Below are positions 41,094 to 49,757 of a stretch of 59,929 bases of DNA, piece after piece. Under the pieces are notes generated by a model. It was not told the origin of the DNA, did no database searches, and saw nothing but the letters and a program-made list of their open reading frames with translations. The DNA is taken from positions 1 through 59,929 of the forward strand of contig JASJBF010000021.1 of the NCBI GenBank assembly GCA_030066685.1, given 5' to 3'. This DNA is from Kiloniellales bacterium. Its GTDB lineage: Bacteria > Pseudomonadota > Alphaproteobacteria > Kiloniellales > JAKSBE01. A program made the position numbers and the translations under genes. Positions within the stretch are counted from its first letter, which is position 1; each line of letters opens with the position of its first letter.

Positions 41094-43493
41094 TTACCGC
41101 GCTTTGATCGGTTCAGTAGAGAGCGCTTGCTGGAAGTATGGCGCGCAATCTGGGCCGGAATCTGAGAGACGGACAGGTTTATGGCGAGCCAAGCCAATCA
41201 CCTCTTTGACCTTCCGGAGAGCACACTGGTTTCGCTGCGACTTCCATTGATCCGAGATGTCTTGCTTGTCGGCCTCGGAAAGGTGCCAAGAAAGTGGACT
41301 TTCTTTGTCGAGCTGGAACGTCGCGGTTTCAAGTATGATGTTTTCTTGGGCCCAGCGATCCTTCAAGGCCTCGATGATTTGGTCATTTCGCGAGACTTGG
41401 CTCGGTGTGCGAACGTTGAGCAGTGTAACGAGAGGTCCCGTCAGGATTGACAGATAGCTCTGGTTTGAGTCGGGCTCCTGCTCTTCCTCGGGGTTCGAAG
41501 CCCGTATTTGCACGAGGAGCACCTTCCTGGGCCTGGGCTTCACAATTCGCTTGGGATCCCCCGGCTCATGCTTAAGTTCCAGGAACATACCGCGGAGAAA
41601 CTCTACCGCGCTCAGGATCCCGAAGTTGTCGTAGTACCCACCGTCTGCCGCATGGTACTTGTTCTCGTCGCAGGTATCCGGTAAGTCCGGCCTGGAGATG
41701 GGAGTCACGTAAGGAAACGTAGCCGATAGGCGGGCAGCCGTGGCGACCTGGAGGTCGTCACCCCAGTGTAGAAGCTTGCTGGCTCGCCAGGCGGTGTCAA
41801 CAGCGGTATTGGTGGGCACGTCAATCGGCGCTATAGCCAGCCGCTTCCCAGTCTCGACCTCTGTAGCATTGAGGACCAGCACTGGACGCCATCCGTTCCT
41901 AATGTCACCGCGCCACCCAAGAAATGTAGGGGAACCGTGAAGAGCTCCGGCTGCCCAGCGTTCCTGCAGAGCCCAACCTCGGTCCAGATGCTTAGGAACA
42001 AAAAAATCGATAAAGGATCGCCAAAAATCCGGATAAACGAAACCCCATCCGACAGCGCCCAAGCTGGAACGGCTAGCCTGTTCAACGACCCTTTCCAACT
42101 TCTCACCCTTTGGCGGGCCTTGGTCCGAGTAGGCATCAACAAAGTACATCGTGCCTACCGAGCTGCCCGATACGGCGCTGATCAAGATAATCGACTTCCC
42201 GAACCGCTCGGCAAGATCATCGTCTGATAGCAGGTTTACCAAGACCTGTGACGACCAGCGCGCTGCGGTGATTCCACCGCCGCTAGCAGCGACCGCGACG
42301 ACGACCGGATAGCGATCGGGATGTCGTGACTTTGCCCAGTCAGCAAATACCTGCTCGGGACCATAGGACGCGGCTCCTTGGCTTGGATCGGGACAAGCCT
42401 TGCGGCTTAGCTCGTAAAAGTGATCTGTGTCTGAGAGCATGTAGTTGAGGGATGCTACGCCCAGCAAAGTGAAAAGCAAGGGCACTCGATACTTGTCGAG
42501 AAACAGACTAAGGCCGGACAAGACCCAGACCAGCAGCATGAGAAGAATCAACAAATACGCTATGGCTGGCACCCACTCGGTGAGTTCCGTTATCTGGTCC
42601 GGACGCAGCCGGTCCCATCCTAGGAAATAGATCAAGGCCGTCACGAACAGAAAGGCCCAGGCGCGCGAGCGCGTGAACGTATCGTCGTGCTCCGTCTCGT
42701 ACCCCTTGAGAACGGATTCATAGCCCACACGGAGGGTTCTCATCGCCGCGACCTTGTCGGTCTCCAGCTTCATCCAATTGACGGCGCGCTCCGGAAAAAG
42801 GTGTTTCAGCAAATGGCCCGCCAAGGTCTTAACCCTGCGCCAGGCCGCCATTCGCCAATCTACGGTCATTCCGTAGAGCTTGCGCACCACAAAAGAGAGT
42901 AACAGCACTGCGATACCGGCGAGAAGCCCGAAGCAGACAGCGAGGGCCTTTTCGAATGTCGTCAATAGCTCATCGGTGCTTTTCCAGCACATGAAGACTA
43001 TCGGCACCGCGAGCAGGGCAAAGATCGGATGTCTAAACCGCTTCAGCCATCTGGGTATGTTGTTTCCAGGTTTTCGTCCGTCCTGAATTTCAGTGCCGCT
43101 TGGGGCGTCATCCGTTTCTCGCATGAATGGTAGGTCGTTTCGAAAAGCCACGTGGACGAAAATCAAACCCAGCGTGTGCATGACTGCCCACGCAAGCATC
43201 ACAGAAAACCAAGTCGCGATAGCCAACCCGACAAAGTCCAGTTCGAACAAGTTCTGCAGGATCTTTGGATCGTCCTCCCCGGCAAAGGAAGGCAGCCAGA
43301 TCATGGCCATTCCTATGAGTAAGGGACAGCGAAGGAAGTAAATGTATTGAACGATGTAGGTCTTGGCCTGGAGCCATAGGATAATGCCCAAGGCAATAAC
43401 GCAAACCAAAACCCCAGCCGTGATCGACATAGCAGTGCAGTCTACAAAGCCGGCAAGAGTAAGGGATGTGGGATTTCTCACATCCACTGTCAC
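41094..43493 (-). CDS. Polytopic membrane protein with C-terminal patatin-like phospholipase domain
   Basis: 799 residues from a GTG at 43493; an ATG at 43430 (778 residues) is an alternative and neither has a strong Shine-Dalgarno. The first 355 residues hold about eight hydrophobic segments, with charged cytoplasmic-looking stretches at 120-155 and 205-280. The patatin domain follows: oxyanion ASGGGITAAR (403-412), nucleophile Ser445 in SGSSVG and Asp617 in DGGYYDNFG. This Ser-Asp dyad hydrolyses acyl esters of phospholipids. GC content and codon use look lower than in the flanking core genes, suggesting transfer. No partner effector gene is obvious next to it. Confidence 0.85.
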   Translation of the reverse strand: MTVDVRNPTSLTLAGFVDCTAMSITAGVLVCVIALGIILWLQAKTYIVQYIYFLRCPLLIGMAMIWLPSFAGEDDPKILQNLFELDFVGLAIATWFSVMLAWAVMHTLGLIFVHVAFRNDLPFMRETDDAPSGTEIQDGRKPGNNIPRWLKRFRHPIFALLAVPIVFMCWKSTDELLTTFEKALAVCFGLLAGIAVLLLSFVVRKLYGMTVDWRMAAWRRVKTLAGHLLKHLFPERAVNWMKLETDKVAAMRTLRVGYESVLKGYETEHDDTFTRSRAWAFLFVTALIYFLGWDRLRPDQITELTEWVPAIAYLLILLMLLVWVLSGLSLFLDKYRVPLLFTLLGVASLNYMLSDTDHFYELSRKACPDPSQGAASYGPEQVFADWAKSRHPDRYPVVVAVAASGGGITAARWSSQVLVNLLSDDDLAERFGKSIILISAVSGSSVGTMYFVDAYSDQGPPKGEKLERVVEQASRSSLGAVGWGFVYPDFWRSFIDFFVPKHLDRGWALQERWAAGALHGSPTFLGWRGDIRNGWRPVLVLNATEVETGKRLAIAPIDVPTNTAVDTAWRASKLLHWGDDLQVATAARLSATFPYVTPISRPDLPDTCDENKYHAADGGYYDNFGILSAVEFLRGMFLELKHEPGDPKRIVKPRPRKVLLVQIRASNPEEEQEPDSNQSYLSILTGPLVTLLNVRTPSQVSRNDQIIEALKDRWAQENIILETATFQLDKESPLSWHLSEADKQDISDQWKSQRNQCALRKVKEVIGLARHKPVRLSDSGPDCAPYFQQALSTEPIKAR

Positions 43494-43572
43494 TCAGAAC
43501 CCCATGCACGAAGTTTGTTAGAGATGTGATATGCAAGGAACAAACGGTCGAGGTTCTGAGTGGTAGATTCGC

Positions 43573-43722
43573 GAGCGTGTGCACCGTGTTCGCTATCGAA
43601 CGCGGGGGGAGGCTCGTGCCGATCCTTTCGATTACATCGAGATTTTCTACAACCAAAAGCGATGCCATGGCTACCATGTAAACGTGAGCCCGGCCGACTC
43701 CAAAGTGCATTCAGCCGGCTTT
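43573..43722 (+). pseudogene. IS3-family transposase C-terminal remnant
   Basis: The translation RGEARADPFDYIEIFYNQKRCHG followed by VNVSPAD matches the end of IS3-family OrfB integrases (usual form: ..DIFDYIE.FYN..RRH..LGYLSP..). Catalytic DDE residues are absent except the tail region, and the typical GYLSP has decayed to VNVSP. No second orf or inverted repeats recognised. Confidence 0.7.
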
Positions 43723-43935
43723 TTTGAAGTGTCGACTAACATGGAGCAATGCCAATATGCGGCCCTCTGCCAACAGGACCGAGCACTTTTGGGCCTGTCG
43801 GGCGATCGGACGGAACAAGGGCGGTTTCGAACATTCACGCTCACTGATCTAGAGTTTGGAACATAGGGTTCGTCCAACACGCGTGCTAAGAAGGTCACGG
43901 TATAGACAGAACCGGTCCTGCCCTAGACATCTGCA

Positions 43936-45162
43936 CTACCTTAGCGGACTGAAGATCGAGACCGGATTCGCAACACCGCGTAAGGCATGTTGACCGAGAT
44001 GCTCCAGATCTCGGTCCAATCTACGGGCCACAGGTTCAGTGACGAGAATCACCCTCTCGAGCACTTTACATAGCGCTTCCACTCTACTCGCCTCATTGAC
44101 GGCGCGACCGATGACGGTGAAATCCAGGCGGTCCGGTGCCCCGACGTTGCCAAAGAAGACATCACCCTCGTGTAATGCGATGCCCGTGCGCAAGGGCCGC
44201 CAACCCGCAATAGCCTCTAGCGAAGCCGACGGCTCGGAATTGAGAACATCTATGGCGAGGAGAGCTTCCTCTGCTGCCGCAAGTGCCGCATGAGCGGCAT
44301 CTCGCCCTTCGCCGTACTCGGAGGCCAATGGAAAAACAGCCAAGAGACCATCACCGATGAACTTCAGGACCTCGCCACCGTGAGCGAGAACTGCTCCTGC
44401 CAAGACCCCGAAATACTCATTGAGTAGGGTGGTCACTTCCGGACCGCTCAGGCGATCCGTCAGATCGGTGAAGCCACGCAGATCCGAGACCCATATGACC
44501 GCGTGGATCGCATCGCCTGACCCGCGCTTGATCGTGCTGTCGAGGACCTGTCGACCCGCCAGGTGGCCCAAATACGTGTCCAGCACGTTCCCAGCGATGC
44601 GGAGTGCGATGTGGCGCTCGACATGCAAGGCGAAGAGGCTCAAGACGCCTTCCAGTGATGCAAATTCATCATCGGAAAAGCCACCGGATCGCTTGGTCGC
44701 GACCGTTGCGGCGTTGTGATATGAGGAGCCGCCGCCGATCGGCAGCGCGATATACTCCATGATCCCCTGCGCCGCGAGATCCTTCAGAAGCGGGCACCTT
44801 TCGGCCATCGCCGAATCCTGAGTATCACCTCGAAACGATTCGCCATACTCAATGACGCGAAAGAGCGGATTCTTCCTATAGCTGTCGGATTGAAGAGCGG
44901 CCTCGGCAACCCGCACCTCATCACACAAACCGTCGGCACGCTCCCAATTCCAAGCAAAGCCAAAGAGCTGTGGATGCAGCGTGCCGACATGCAGGCTCGC
45001 CCGATCGAGTGGCAGACCCGACGCCACCAAGTTCCATATCAGGGATTCGAATAGAAGAAGCAGATCGTCCTCACGGGTCGCTGGACCCAAGAGCCATGCC
45101 TCTATCTCTGCGACGCTGGATCGCTTGGGCGCCGCTGACGCGCCCCGCGCGGCCCGACGCAT
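43936..45162 (-). CDS. Soluble class III adenylate/guanylate cyclase, paralogue of 28328
   Basis: 408 residues from the ATG at 45162; an in-frame TTG at 45219 would add 19 residues. The N-terminal region (ASGLPLDRASLHVGTLHPQLFGF, then a MAERCPLLKDLAAQGIMEYIALPI segment) is clearly homologous to the cyclase at 28328-29560, and the catalytic part has SDLRGFTDLTD, KFIGDGLLAVFPL and DFTVIGRAVNEASRVE. All class III metal and transition-state residues are present. No membrane helix. Located in the accessory region, it probably senses a soluble cue through its N-terminal GAF-like domain. Confidence 0.87.
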   Translation of the reverse strand: MRRAARGASAAPKRSSVAEIEAWLLGPATREDDLLLLFESLIWNLVASGLPLDRASLHVGTLHPQLFGFAWNWERADGLCDEVRVAEAALQSDSYRKNPLFRVIEYGESFRGDTQDSAMAERCPLLKDLAAQGIMEYIALPIGGGSSYHNAATVATKRSGGFSDDEFASLEGVLSLFALHVERHIALRIAGNVLDTYLGHLAGRQVLDSTIKRGSGDAIHAVIWVSDLRGFTDLTDRLSGPEVTTLLNEYFGVLAGAVLAHGGEVLKFIGDGLLAVFPLASEYGEGRDAAHAALAAAEEALLAIDVLNSEPSASLEAIAGWRPLRTGIALHEGDVFFGNVGAPDRLDFTVIGRAVNEASRVEALCKVLERVILVTEPVARRLDRDLEHLGQHALRGVANPVSIFSPLR

Positions 45163-45317
45163 GAAAGTAACTGCCGGCGGGTATTTCCGGGGATCGGGGT
45201 CGATTTTCGCGGCAGTCAAGATTTAGGGTCCATGGATTGGTTCCTCCCAAAGAGGGGATGGTACCGCCTAGATGGAGGGCGGCGGCAAGGACCGATGTCG
45301 GATTGGGGTCTTATTCC

Positions 45318-45412
45318 CGGTCAACTGGTGCCGTCACACACGTCCGGAAACGGGGGCAGAGTGGTCGTTCCAGGCTCTTAGGTCAGAAAGCAGGCGTTAA
45401 CCGGACCTTGCG
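45318..45412. repeat. Imperfect repeat C, copy 1 (divergent)
   Basis: Shares the block GTGCCGTCACACACGTCC and then CAGAG.GGTCGT with copies at 55340-55468 and 53270-53394. Degenerate towards its right end. Contains no gene. Confidence 0.6.
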
Positions 45413-45697
45413 TTCAAGAAAGCGAATATGGCCGCTCGGACGTCGGGTATAGGACCCGATCGACCGGTTGCAATGCGCCCGTGGATTCCTGCATCGCCTC
45501 GCGTGCCCTCGGGTCCGACCGGCCGGATGCTTCGGACCGCACCATACCCGGCGAGCGGCAAGTGATCCGAAGCTTCGGGCCGAGGTCCATGGCCAAGCCG
45601 CGCGTCGGCGCCCCGACCGCGCCGTCGACCGCGCCGATGCCCGAGCCACCGCCCACGACGCCGATCCTCTTTCCAGTGAACTGCAGGGTCGCCTCGC
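45413..45697 (-). pseudogene. Internally deleted short-chain dehydrogenase gene
   Basis: Minus-strand reading from about 45690 gives LQFTGKRIGVVGGGSGIGA, an SDR glycine-rich start, which jumps directly to GLAMDLGPKLRITCRSPGMVRSEA, the SDR C-terminal substrate-loop region. Some 130-150 residues including the Tyr-Lys catalytic site are missing. Further on the match shifts frame (AAIFAFLNARSG in another frame). It is therefore a decayed gene following the oxidoreductase at 45698. Confidence 0.7.
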
Positions 45698-46342
45698 TTA
45701 GCGGATCGGTTTCGTCTCGGGCCGAATGAAATTGAAGATGGTGTGCGGATCGGCGCCCGCGAACAGGAACTTGATGACCATCGCCGCCGCGGCTTCCAAC
45801 TGATAGGCGTGCGCGTTGCTGCCAAGGTGCAACGGCTCGGCGCCGACATCGGCGATCAACTCCGCGATGGCTGCGCTCGCGCCCTCGTCGGCGGTGTAGA
45901 GCGTCACCATCCGCCGGCCGTCATAGGTCATGTCCGGATCCTCCCAGACCGCGACCTGCGCCATGTTGAAGGCTTTGCCCAGATGAGCGCCGGGCAGCGC
46001 ATCGGCGATCGCCTCGGTCAGAGACCGCCCATCGGTCCGCGTGGTCAGGAACTCGTCCGTGTCGATCGGGTTGTTGATGTCGACGACGACCTTGCCCCGG
46101 AAGGTGTCCGCGCCGCCTGCCGCTTGGATCGCATCGAAGACATCCTCGCTGCGCGTCGCGAGGACGACGACGTCGCCGAAGGCGGCGGCCTCTGCCGCCG
46201 TGCCGGCCTGCGCACCGACGGCGGCCGCCGCTTCTCGTGCCCTCTCCGGCGTCCGGCCCGAAAGCATCACCTCATGCTTGCCGGCCCACTTGCCCGCCAG
46301 CGCCTTTGCCATGCCGCCCGCGCCGATGAAACCGATCTTCAT
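45698..46342 (-). CDS. NADPH-dependent F420 reductase-like oxidoreductase
   Basis: 214 residues from the ATG at 46342 (GGAGG 5 bp upstream). N-terminal Rossmann motif MKIGFIGAGGMAKALAGKWA, then VVVLATRSEDVFDAI and DINNPIDTDEF, typical of the NADP-binding F420-reductase-like family (F420_oxidored), many members of which do not use F420. Likely reduces a small substrate with NADPH. It is divergent from a LysR regulator with 89 bp between, the usual arrangement of a LysR regulator and its target. Confidence 0.82.
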   Translation of the reverse strand: MKIGFIGAGGMAKALAGKWAGKHEVMLSGRTPERAREAAAAVGAQAGTAAEAAAFGDVVVLATRSEDVFDAIQAAGGADTFRGKVVVDINNPIDTDEFLTTRTDGRSLTEAIADALPGAHLGKAFNMAQVAVWEDPDMTYDGRRMVTLYTADEGASAAIAELIADVGAEPLHLGSNAHAYQLEAAAAMVIKFLFAGADPHTIFNFIRPETKPIR

Positions 46343-46400
46343 GGTCGCCTCCATAATTGCGTGATGCTTGGCAGATAACGGCTCTCGAGGCATAAGGCAA

Positions 46401-46415
46401 ATCGATGTGATCGAT
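46401..46415. promoter_or_regulatory. Candidate LysR operator in divergent promoter region
   Basis: A perfect inverted repeat ATCGAT-GTG-ATCGAT centred 24 bp upstream of the LysR start and 66 bp upstream of the oxidoreductase start. It does not follow the T-N11-A consensus strictly but is the only strong dyad in the 89 bp gap. Confidence 0.45.
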
Positions 46416-46431
46416 TGCTGACATAAAAAAT

Positions 46432-47337
46432 ATGGATTTGAAGCAGAGCGAAATCAGCCTCCTCATCGCGCTGGACGCCTTGCTGGCGCACGAGGGCGTG
46501 ACCCCGGCCGCGCAGCAGCTGGGCATCAGTCAGCCAGCCATGTCGGCGCAGCTCGCCCGCCTGCGGAGCTTGTTCAACGATCCGCTGCTGAGCGCCTCGG
46601 GGCGGCGGCTGGTTCCGACCGCGCGGGCTCTGGAGATCAAGCGGCCCCTGCGGACACTGCTGGCCGAGTTGGACCTGCTGGTACGCGAGAGCGCGCAGTT
46701 CGACCCGGCGACGACCGACAAGACCTTCCGCGTGATCGGCACCGACTATGTCCACGGGGTGCTCGCGCCCGCGCTGTTCGACGCCGTCGCGCGGCAGGCG
46801 CCCGGGGCGCGGCTGGCGCTGCTGCCATTCGACCCATCGACGGTCTGGCGACACCTGGAGGAGGACGGGGCGGACCTCGTGCTGGGCACCGGACTTGCCT
46901 TGCCCCAGGCGCGGCGGCGCGCCGGACTGACCGAGGATTTCGTGGTAATCCAGCGCAAGGGCCACCCGCGCGGCACCGGGCCGCTTTCGCTCGAGGCTTT
47001 CTGCGCTGCCGAGCATGTCCTGGTCTCGCCCGAAGGCGGGGGCTTCGTCGGCGCGACGGACAAGGTTCTGGCCGGGTTGGGCCGCAGGCGTCGGGTCGCC
47101 TGTTCGATCCCCAGTTTCCTTCTCGCGCCGGCTTTGATCGCCAGATCGGACCTGATCGCCCTCGTTCCCGGCCGGCTGGCGCGCCTGTACTCGGGATTGG
47201 TCGACTCCGCCGCACCTCCCTTCCCATCACCGACCTTTTCGGTGGATCTCTACTGGCATCCCCGGCGACATCACGATCCGGCGCACCTTTGGCTCAGGAG
47301 CGTCGCGGGAAACGAGGCGACCAGACTGAGAGGCTGA
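46432..47337 (+). CDS. LysR-family transcriptional regulator
   Basis: 301 residues. Winged helix at 1-62 (LLIALDALLAHEGVTPAAQQLGISQPAMSAQLARLRSLFNDPLL), followed by a LysR substrate-binding domain (FRVIGTDYVHGVLAPAL onwards). The NodD/LinR-like subgroup (MDLKQSEISLLIALDALL start) is suggested. Probably controls the divergent NADPH oxidoreductase gene, perhaps in response to an aromatic or xenobiotic compound (inference). Confidence 0.9.
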   Translation: MDLKQSEISLLIALDALLAHEGVTPAAQQLGISQPAMSAQLARLRSLFNDPLLSASGRRLVPTARALEIKRPLRTLLAELDLLVRESAQFDPATTDKTFRVIGTDYVHGVLAPALFDAVARQAPGARLALLPFDPSTVWRHLEEDGADLVLGTGLALPQARRRAGLTEDFVVIQRKGHPRGTGPLSLEAFCAAEHVLVSPEGGGFVGATDKVLAGLGRRRRVACSIPSFLLAPALIARSDLIALVPGRLARLYSGLVDSAAPPFPSPTFSVDLYWHPRRHHDPAHLWLRSVAGNEATRLRG

Positions 47338-47379
47338 CAAAGCGCTGGCATCCGGAGCCCCAAGGTTGGCTTCGAGGGT

Positions 47380-48645
47380 TCAGAGTGAGCCAGCGCCCTG
47401 GGGCCGGCCGTCCGGATCATGAGATACGCCCCGCCGACCGAGAAGATAATAGGTCTTCATGTCCGCTTTTCCCTTGACGGTGATCGTCCCGCGTTCCTCG
47501 CAGACATAGTCCTCCTTCAGCCGGCGATAGGCGTTTTCCGTCAGCTGGATGTGATCCTTCACGCCATGGGACTCCATGCGACTCGCCGTGTTGACCGCGT
47601 CGCCCCAGACGTCGTAGGCGAATTTCCGGGTGCCGATGACGCCGGCCACTGCTGGCCCGGTCTCGATGCCGATGCGCAGGCCGAGCGGCTCCCCGAGCGC
47701 TGGTACCAGCCTCTCCATCTCTGCTCGCATGTCCAGAGCCATCTCCGCGACTGCCGCGGCGCTGTCGGCGCGCGGCTCCGGCAATCCGCCGGCGACCATG
47801 TAGGCATCCCCGATCGTCTTGATCTTCTCCAGCCCATGCCGCTGAGTCAGGCGATCGAAAGCCGAGAACACCGTGTTCAGTAGGCTCACCAGCTCCTGCG
47901 GCGTCTTACGGGCGGTGAGCGGAGTGAAATCGACGAGATCGGCGAATAGGATTGTCACGTCGTCATGGCCGTCGGCGATGCTCTCCTCGCCAGATTTCAG
48001 GCGCTCGGCGATTGTCTCTGGAAGGATGTTGAGCAACAGCCCCTCCGAGCGCGCATGCTCCCGCTGGAACGCGTTGACGAAATACATCATGGATAGGAAG
48101 AGCGCGACCGACGGCCCAATAACGTTCATGCCGAAGAACAGCATCGATGTCGCATGCGAGGTCGATACCGCCCAGTGCTGGATCCGATCATCGACCAACA
48201 GGGACAGGGCAAGCAGCGCGATATAGGCGAGGAACCACCACGCGGCGGCGCGTAGGCTCTGGAACATCAAGGCGCCGACCGGCGCCAGGATCGACCACGT
48301 CATGAGCACGCCGGAGGCCGCGAAACCGCCCAGGCTCCACTGCATGGAAATCGGGTTCCACAAGATCATCAGGAACAGCGGATAGAGCAGGAATGCGAAG
48401 CGCTTCGTTATCAGGAAGACGACCAGCGCGGTCCCCACAAGCAGTGTGAAGCCGAAGGTGATGGCCACCGTGATGGTCGGACCGAGGATCGCGAAATAGA
48501 GTGTGCCCCAAATGATGCTGGCAACGACGCATATGGCGCTCAGCACCACCAAGGTCACTTTCCGCCGCCGCTCATCCACGGGATCGGTGTCCCGGGCGCA
48601 GATCCCTTCCAGGTCGATCGGCAGCCTGCCGATGAGGTGGTCCAT
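47380..48645 (-). CDS. Membrane-bound class III adenylate cyclase
   Basis: 421 residues from the ATG at 48645 (AAGGGGG upstream; another in-frame start lies 18 bp upstream). Six hydrophobic segments in residues 30-195, then the linker AFQREHARSEGLLLNILPETIAERLKSGE, a cyclase-transducer-like helix, and a catalytic domain (about 225-400) with ILFADLVDFTPLT, KIKTIGDAYMVAGGLP and FAYDVWGDAVNTASRMES. The Lys/Asp specificity residues favour ATP. The architecture resembles mycobacterial and rhizobial six-helix cyclases and differs from the two soluble cyclases in this window. Confidence 0.9.
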   Translation of the reverse strand: MDHLIGRLPIDLEGICARDTDPVDERRRKVTLVVLSAICVVASIIWGTLYFAILGPTITVAITFGFTLLVGTALVVFLITKRFAFLLYPLFLMILWNPISMQWSLGGFAASGVLMTWSILAPVGALMFQSLRAAAWWFLAYIALLALSLLVDDRIQHWAVSTSHATSMLFFGMNVIGPSVALFLSMMYFVNAFQREHARSEGLLLNILPETIAERLKSGEESIADGHDDVTILFADLVDFTPLTARKTPQELVSLLNTVFSAFDRLTQRHGLEKIKTIGDAYMVAGGLPEPRADSAAAVAEMALDMRAEMERLVPALGEPLGLRIGIETGPAVAGVIGTRKFAYDVWGDAVNTASRMESHGVKDHIQLTENAYRRLKEDYVCEERGTITVKGKADMKTYYLLGRRGVSHDPDGRPQGAGSL

Positions 48646-49254
48646 TTGTCGCCCCCTTGGCACGCCTCGCCTTCGCCGCCGTCAGTGCGCTCAGCATCCT
48701 TTCCGTCGGCTGATTGAGTGCAATCAGACGCAACGGGCGGTGTCCACCCTATCGGTGGCGGTTGGCACCATCCATTTCTACACGCAATCCTCTGAGCAAC
48801 TCGACGCTCCGCCGAAGGTGATCTTTACCGCCGGCGTGTTTTCCATTCTCGCGGGCTCGGTGCCATGGCTCATAACGGACGGCTCGCCCGCCGCGCGCAC
48901 GTGCCAGGCTCAAGGAGGGTTCACCCTCGCACGGTCATGATCTGCGGCGAGCCGGAGAGTCCGCATCGGGTGAGGCCTGGGCCTCACATGCCCACCCGGG
49001 TGATGCCTGGAGTTAGGGGTCTATCCGGCGAAATGGGCCGGAGAGTCTGCTTTCGGGCCTTTCGACGCCGTCGCCGCAGTTGTTTTGCCAGGACCGGGTA
49101 TAACCAGAAGCTGACCTCGGAGCAACTAACCACGAGTTCGCGATGTTCGACTTGGTAATGTTGAATTAACGTGCACGACGCAAATTCGTGAAGCGCCATC
49201 GTCTCGCTTTTCGAGACTCCCATTCGATGCGGCGAAATCCGAGAGGTAGACGCC
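48646..49254. other. Gene-free region in accessory DNA
   Basis: 609 bp with stop codons in all frames at short intervals apart from a few meaningless short frames. A G/C-rich dyad GTGAGGCCTGGGCCTCAC lies at about 48969-48986. I recognise no gene fragment. Confidence 0.4.
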
Positions 49255-49425
49255 ATGCTGGGCATAGACACCATGCTGGTGTTAGCCATTGGTTCCTGGA
49301 CTATGGGGTTCATAATTGGATATGGAACCGGGTCCTCTCAAACCCCGGGCACATTGTTGAAGGTACTTGGAGTGATCGCCGGCCTAGAGCACGATGATAT
49401 GAGGTTGAACCAACCTCATATCTGA
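49255..49425 (+). pseudogene. 5' part of small membrane protein gene interrupted by repeat A
   Basis: ATG at 49255 with AGAGG upstream; hydrophobic product starting MLGIDTMLVLAIGSW and continuing GFIIGYGTGSS, then LLKVLGVIAG. From residue 44 the reading enters the bi-hairpin element (LEHDDMRLNQPHI) and stops at TGA 49423. The continuation of the original protein seems to resume at 49500 beyond the element. Removing 49385-49497 joins the two parts in frame through ...VIAG-R-VGAVAAW.... Confidence 0.6.
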
Positions 49426-49497
49426 ATCGTGCTCTAAACTGTTGAAGTAGAGCGGGATTCAGATTTGAAGTCCAATTAACTTCAAATCATCCCGCTC
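49385..49497. repeat. Bi-hairpin palindromic element, subfamily A, copy 2 (inserted in a gene)
   Basis: Hairpin 1 (49385-49434): AGAGCACGAT, ATATGAGGTTG and their complements. Linker about 12 nt. Hairpin 2 (49449-49497): AGAGCGGGAT...ATCCCGCTC with inner ATTTGAAGT/ACTTCAAAT. Inverse orientation to the copy at 1-109. The 113 bp unit TAGAGC...GCTC lies inside a small membrane-protein gene. Confidence 0.9.
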
Positions 49498-49499
49498 GA

Positions 49500-49757
49500 G
49501 TGGGAGCTGTGGCAGCCTGGATAGAGGCCGGGGAACAAATGGGGATAATCCTACCTGGCCTGGGAGTAGGTATCTCGACAGGTATTATTACGGGACAAAT
49601 CATACTTAGAAAACCAGAATGGGATACGATCAAATCGCTCATGACATATGGCGAAGAAAGAAATTTTACACATTGGCAAATGTCAATAATCCAATCATTG
49701 TCCTGGGGAGAAATATTGGGGATTCCTTTCTTCTTATTGGTTCATTTCTTCAGATAA
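49500..49757 (+). pseudogene. 3' part of interrupted small membrane protein gene
   Basis: Frame from 49500 to TAA at 49755, 85 residues: VGAVAAWIEAGEQMG, a glycine-rich hydrophobic segment ILPGLGVGISTGIITGQIIL, a charged middle, and LGIPFFLLVHFFR at the C-terminus. AT-rich codon usage unlike the core genome. It could be translated on its own from the GTG at 49500, but the simplest reading is that it is the distal half of the gene starting at 49255. Confidence 0.55.

Noticed and set aside
40932-41165. A 77-codon plus-strand frame after tRNA-Pro
   Set aside because: Its second half is antisense to the phospholipase gene and it has no recognisable features.
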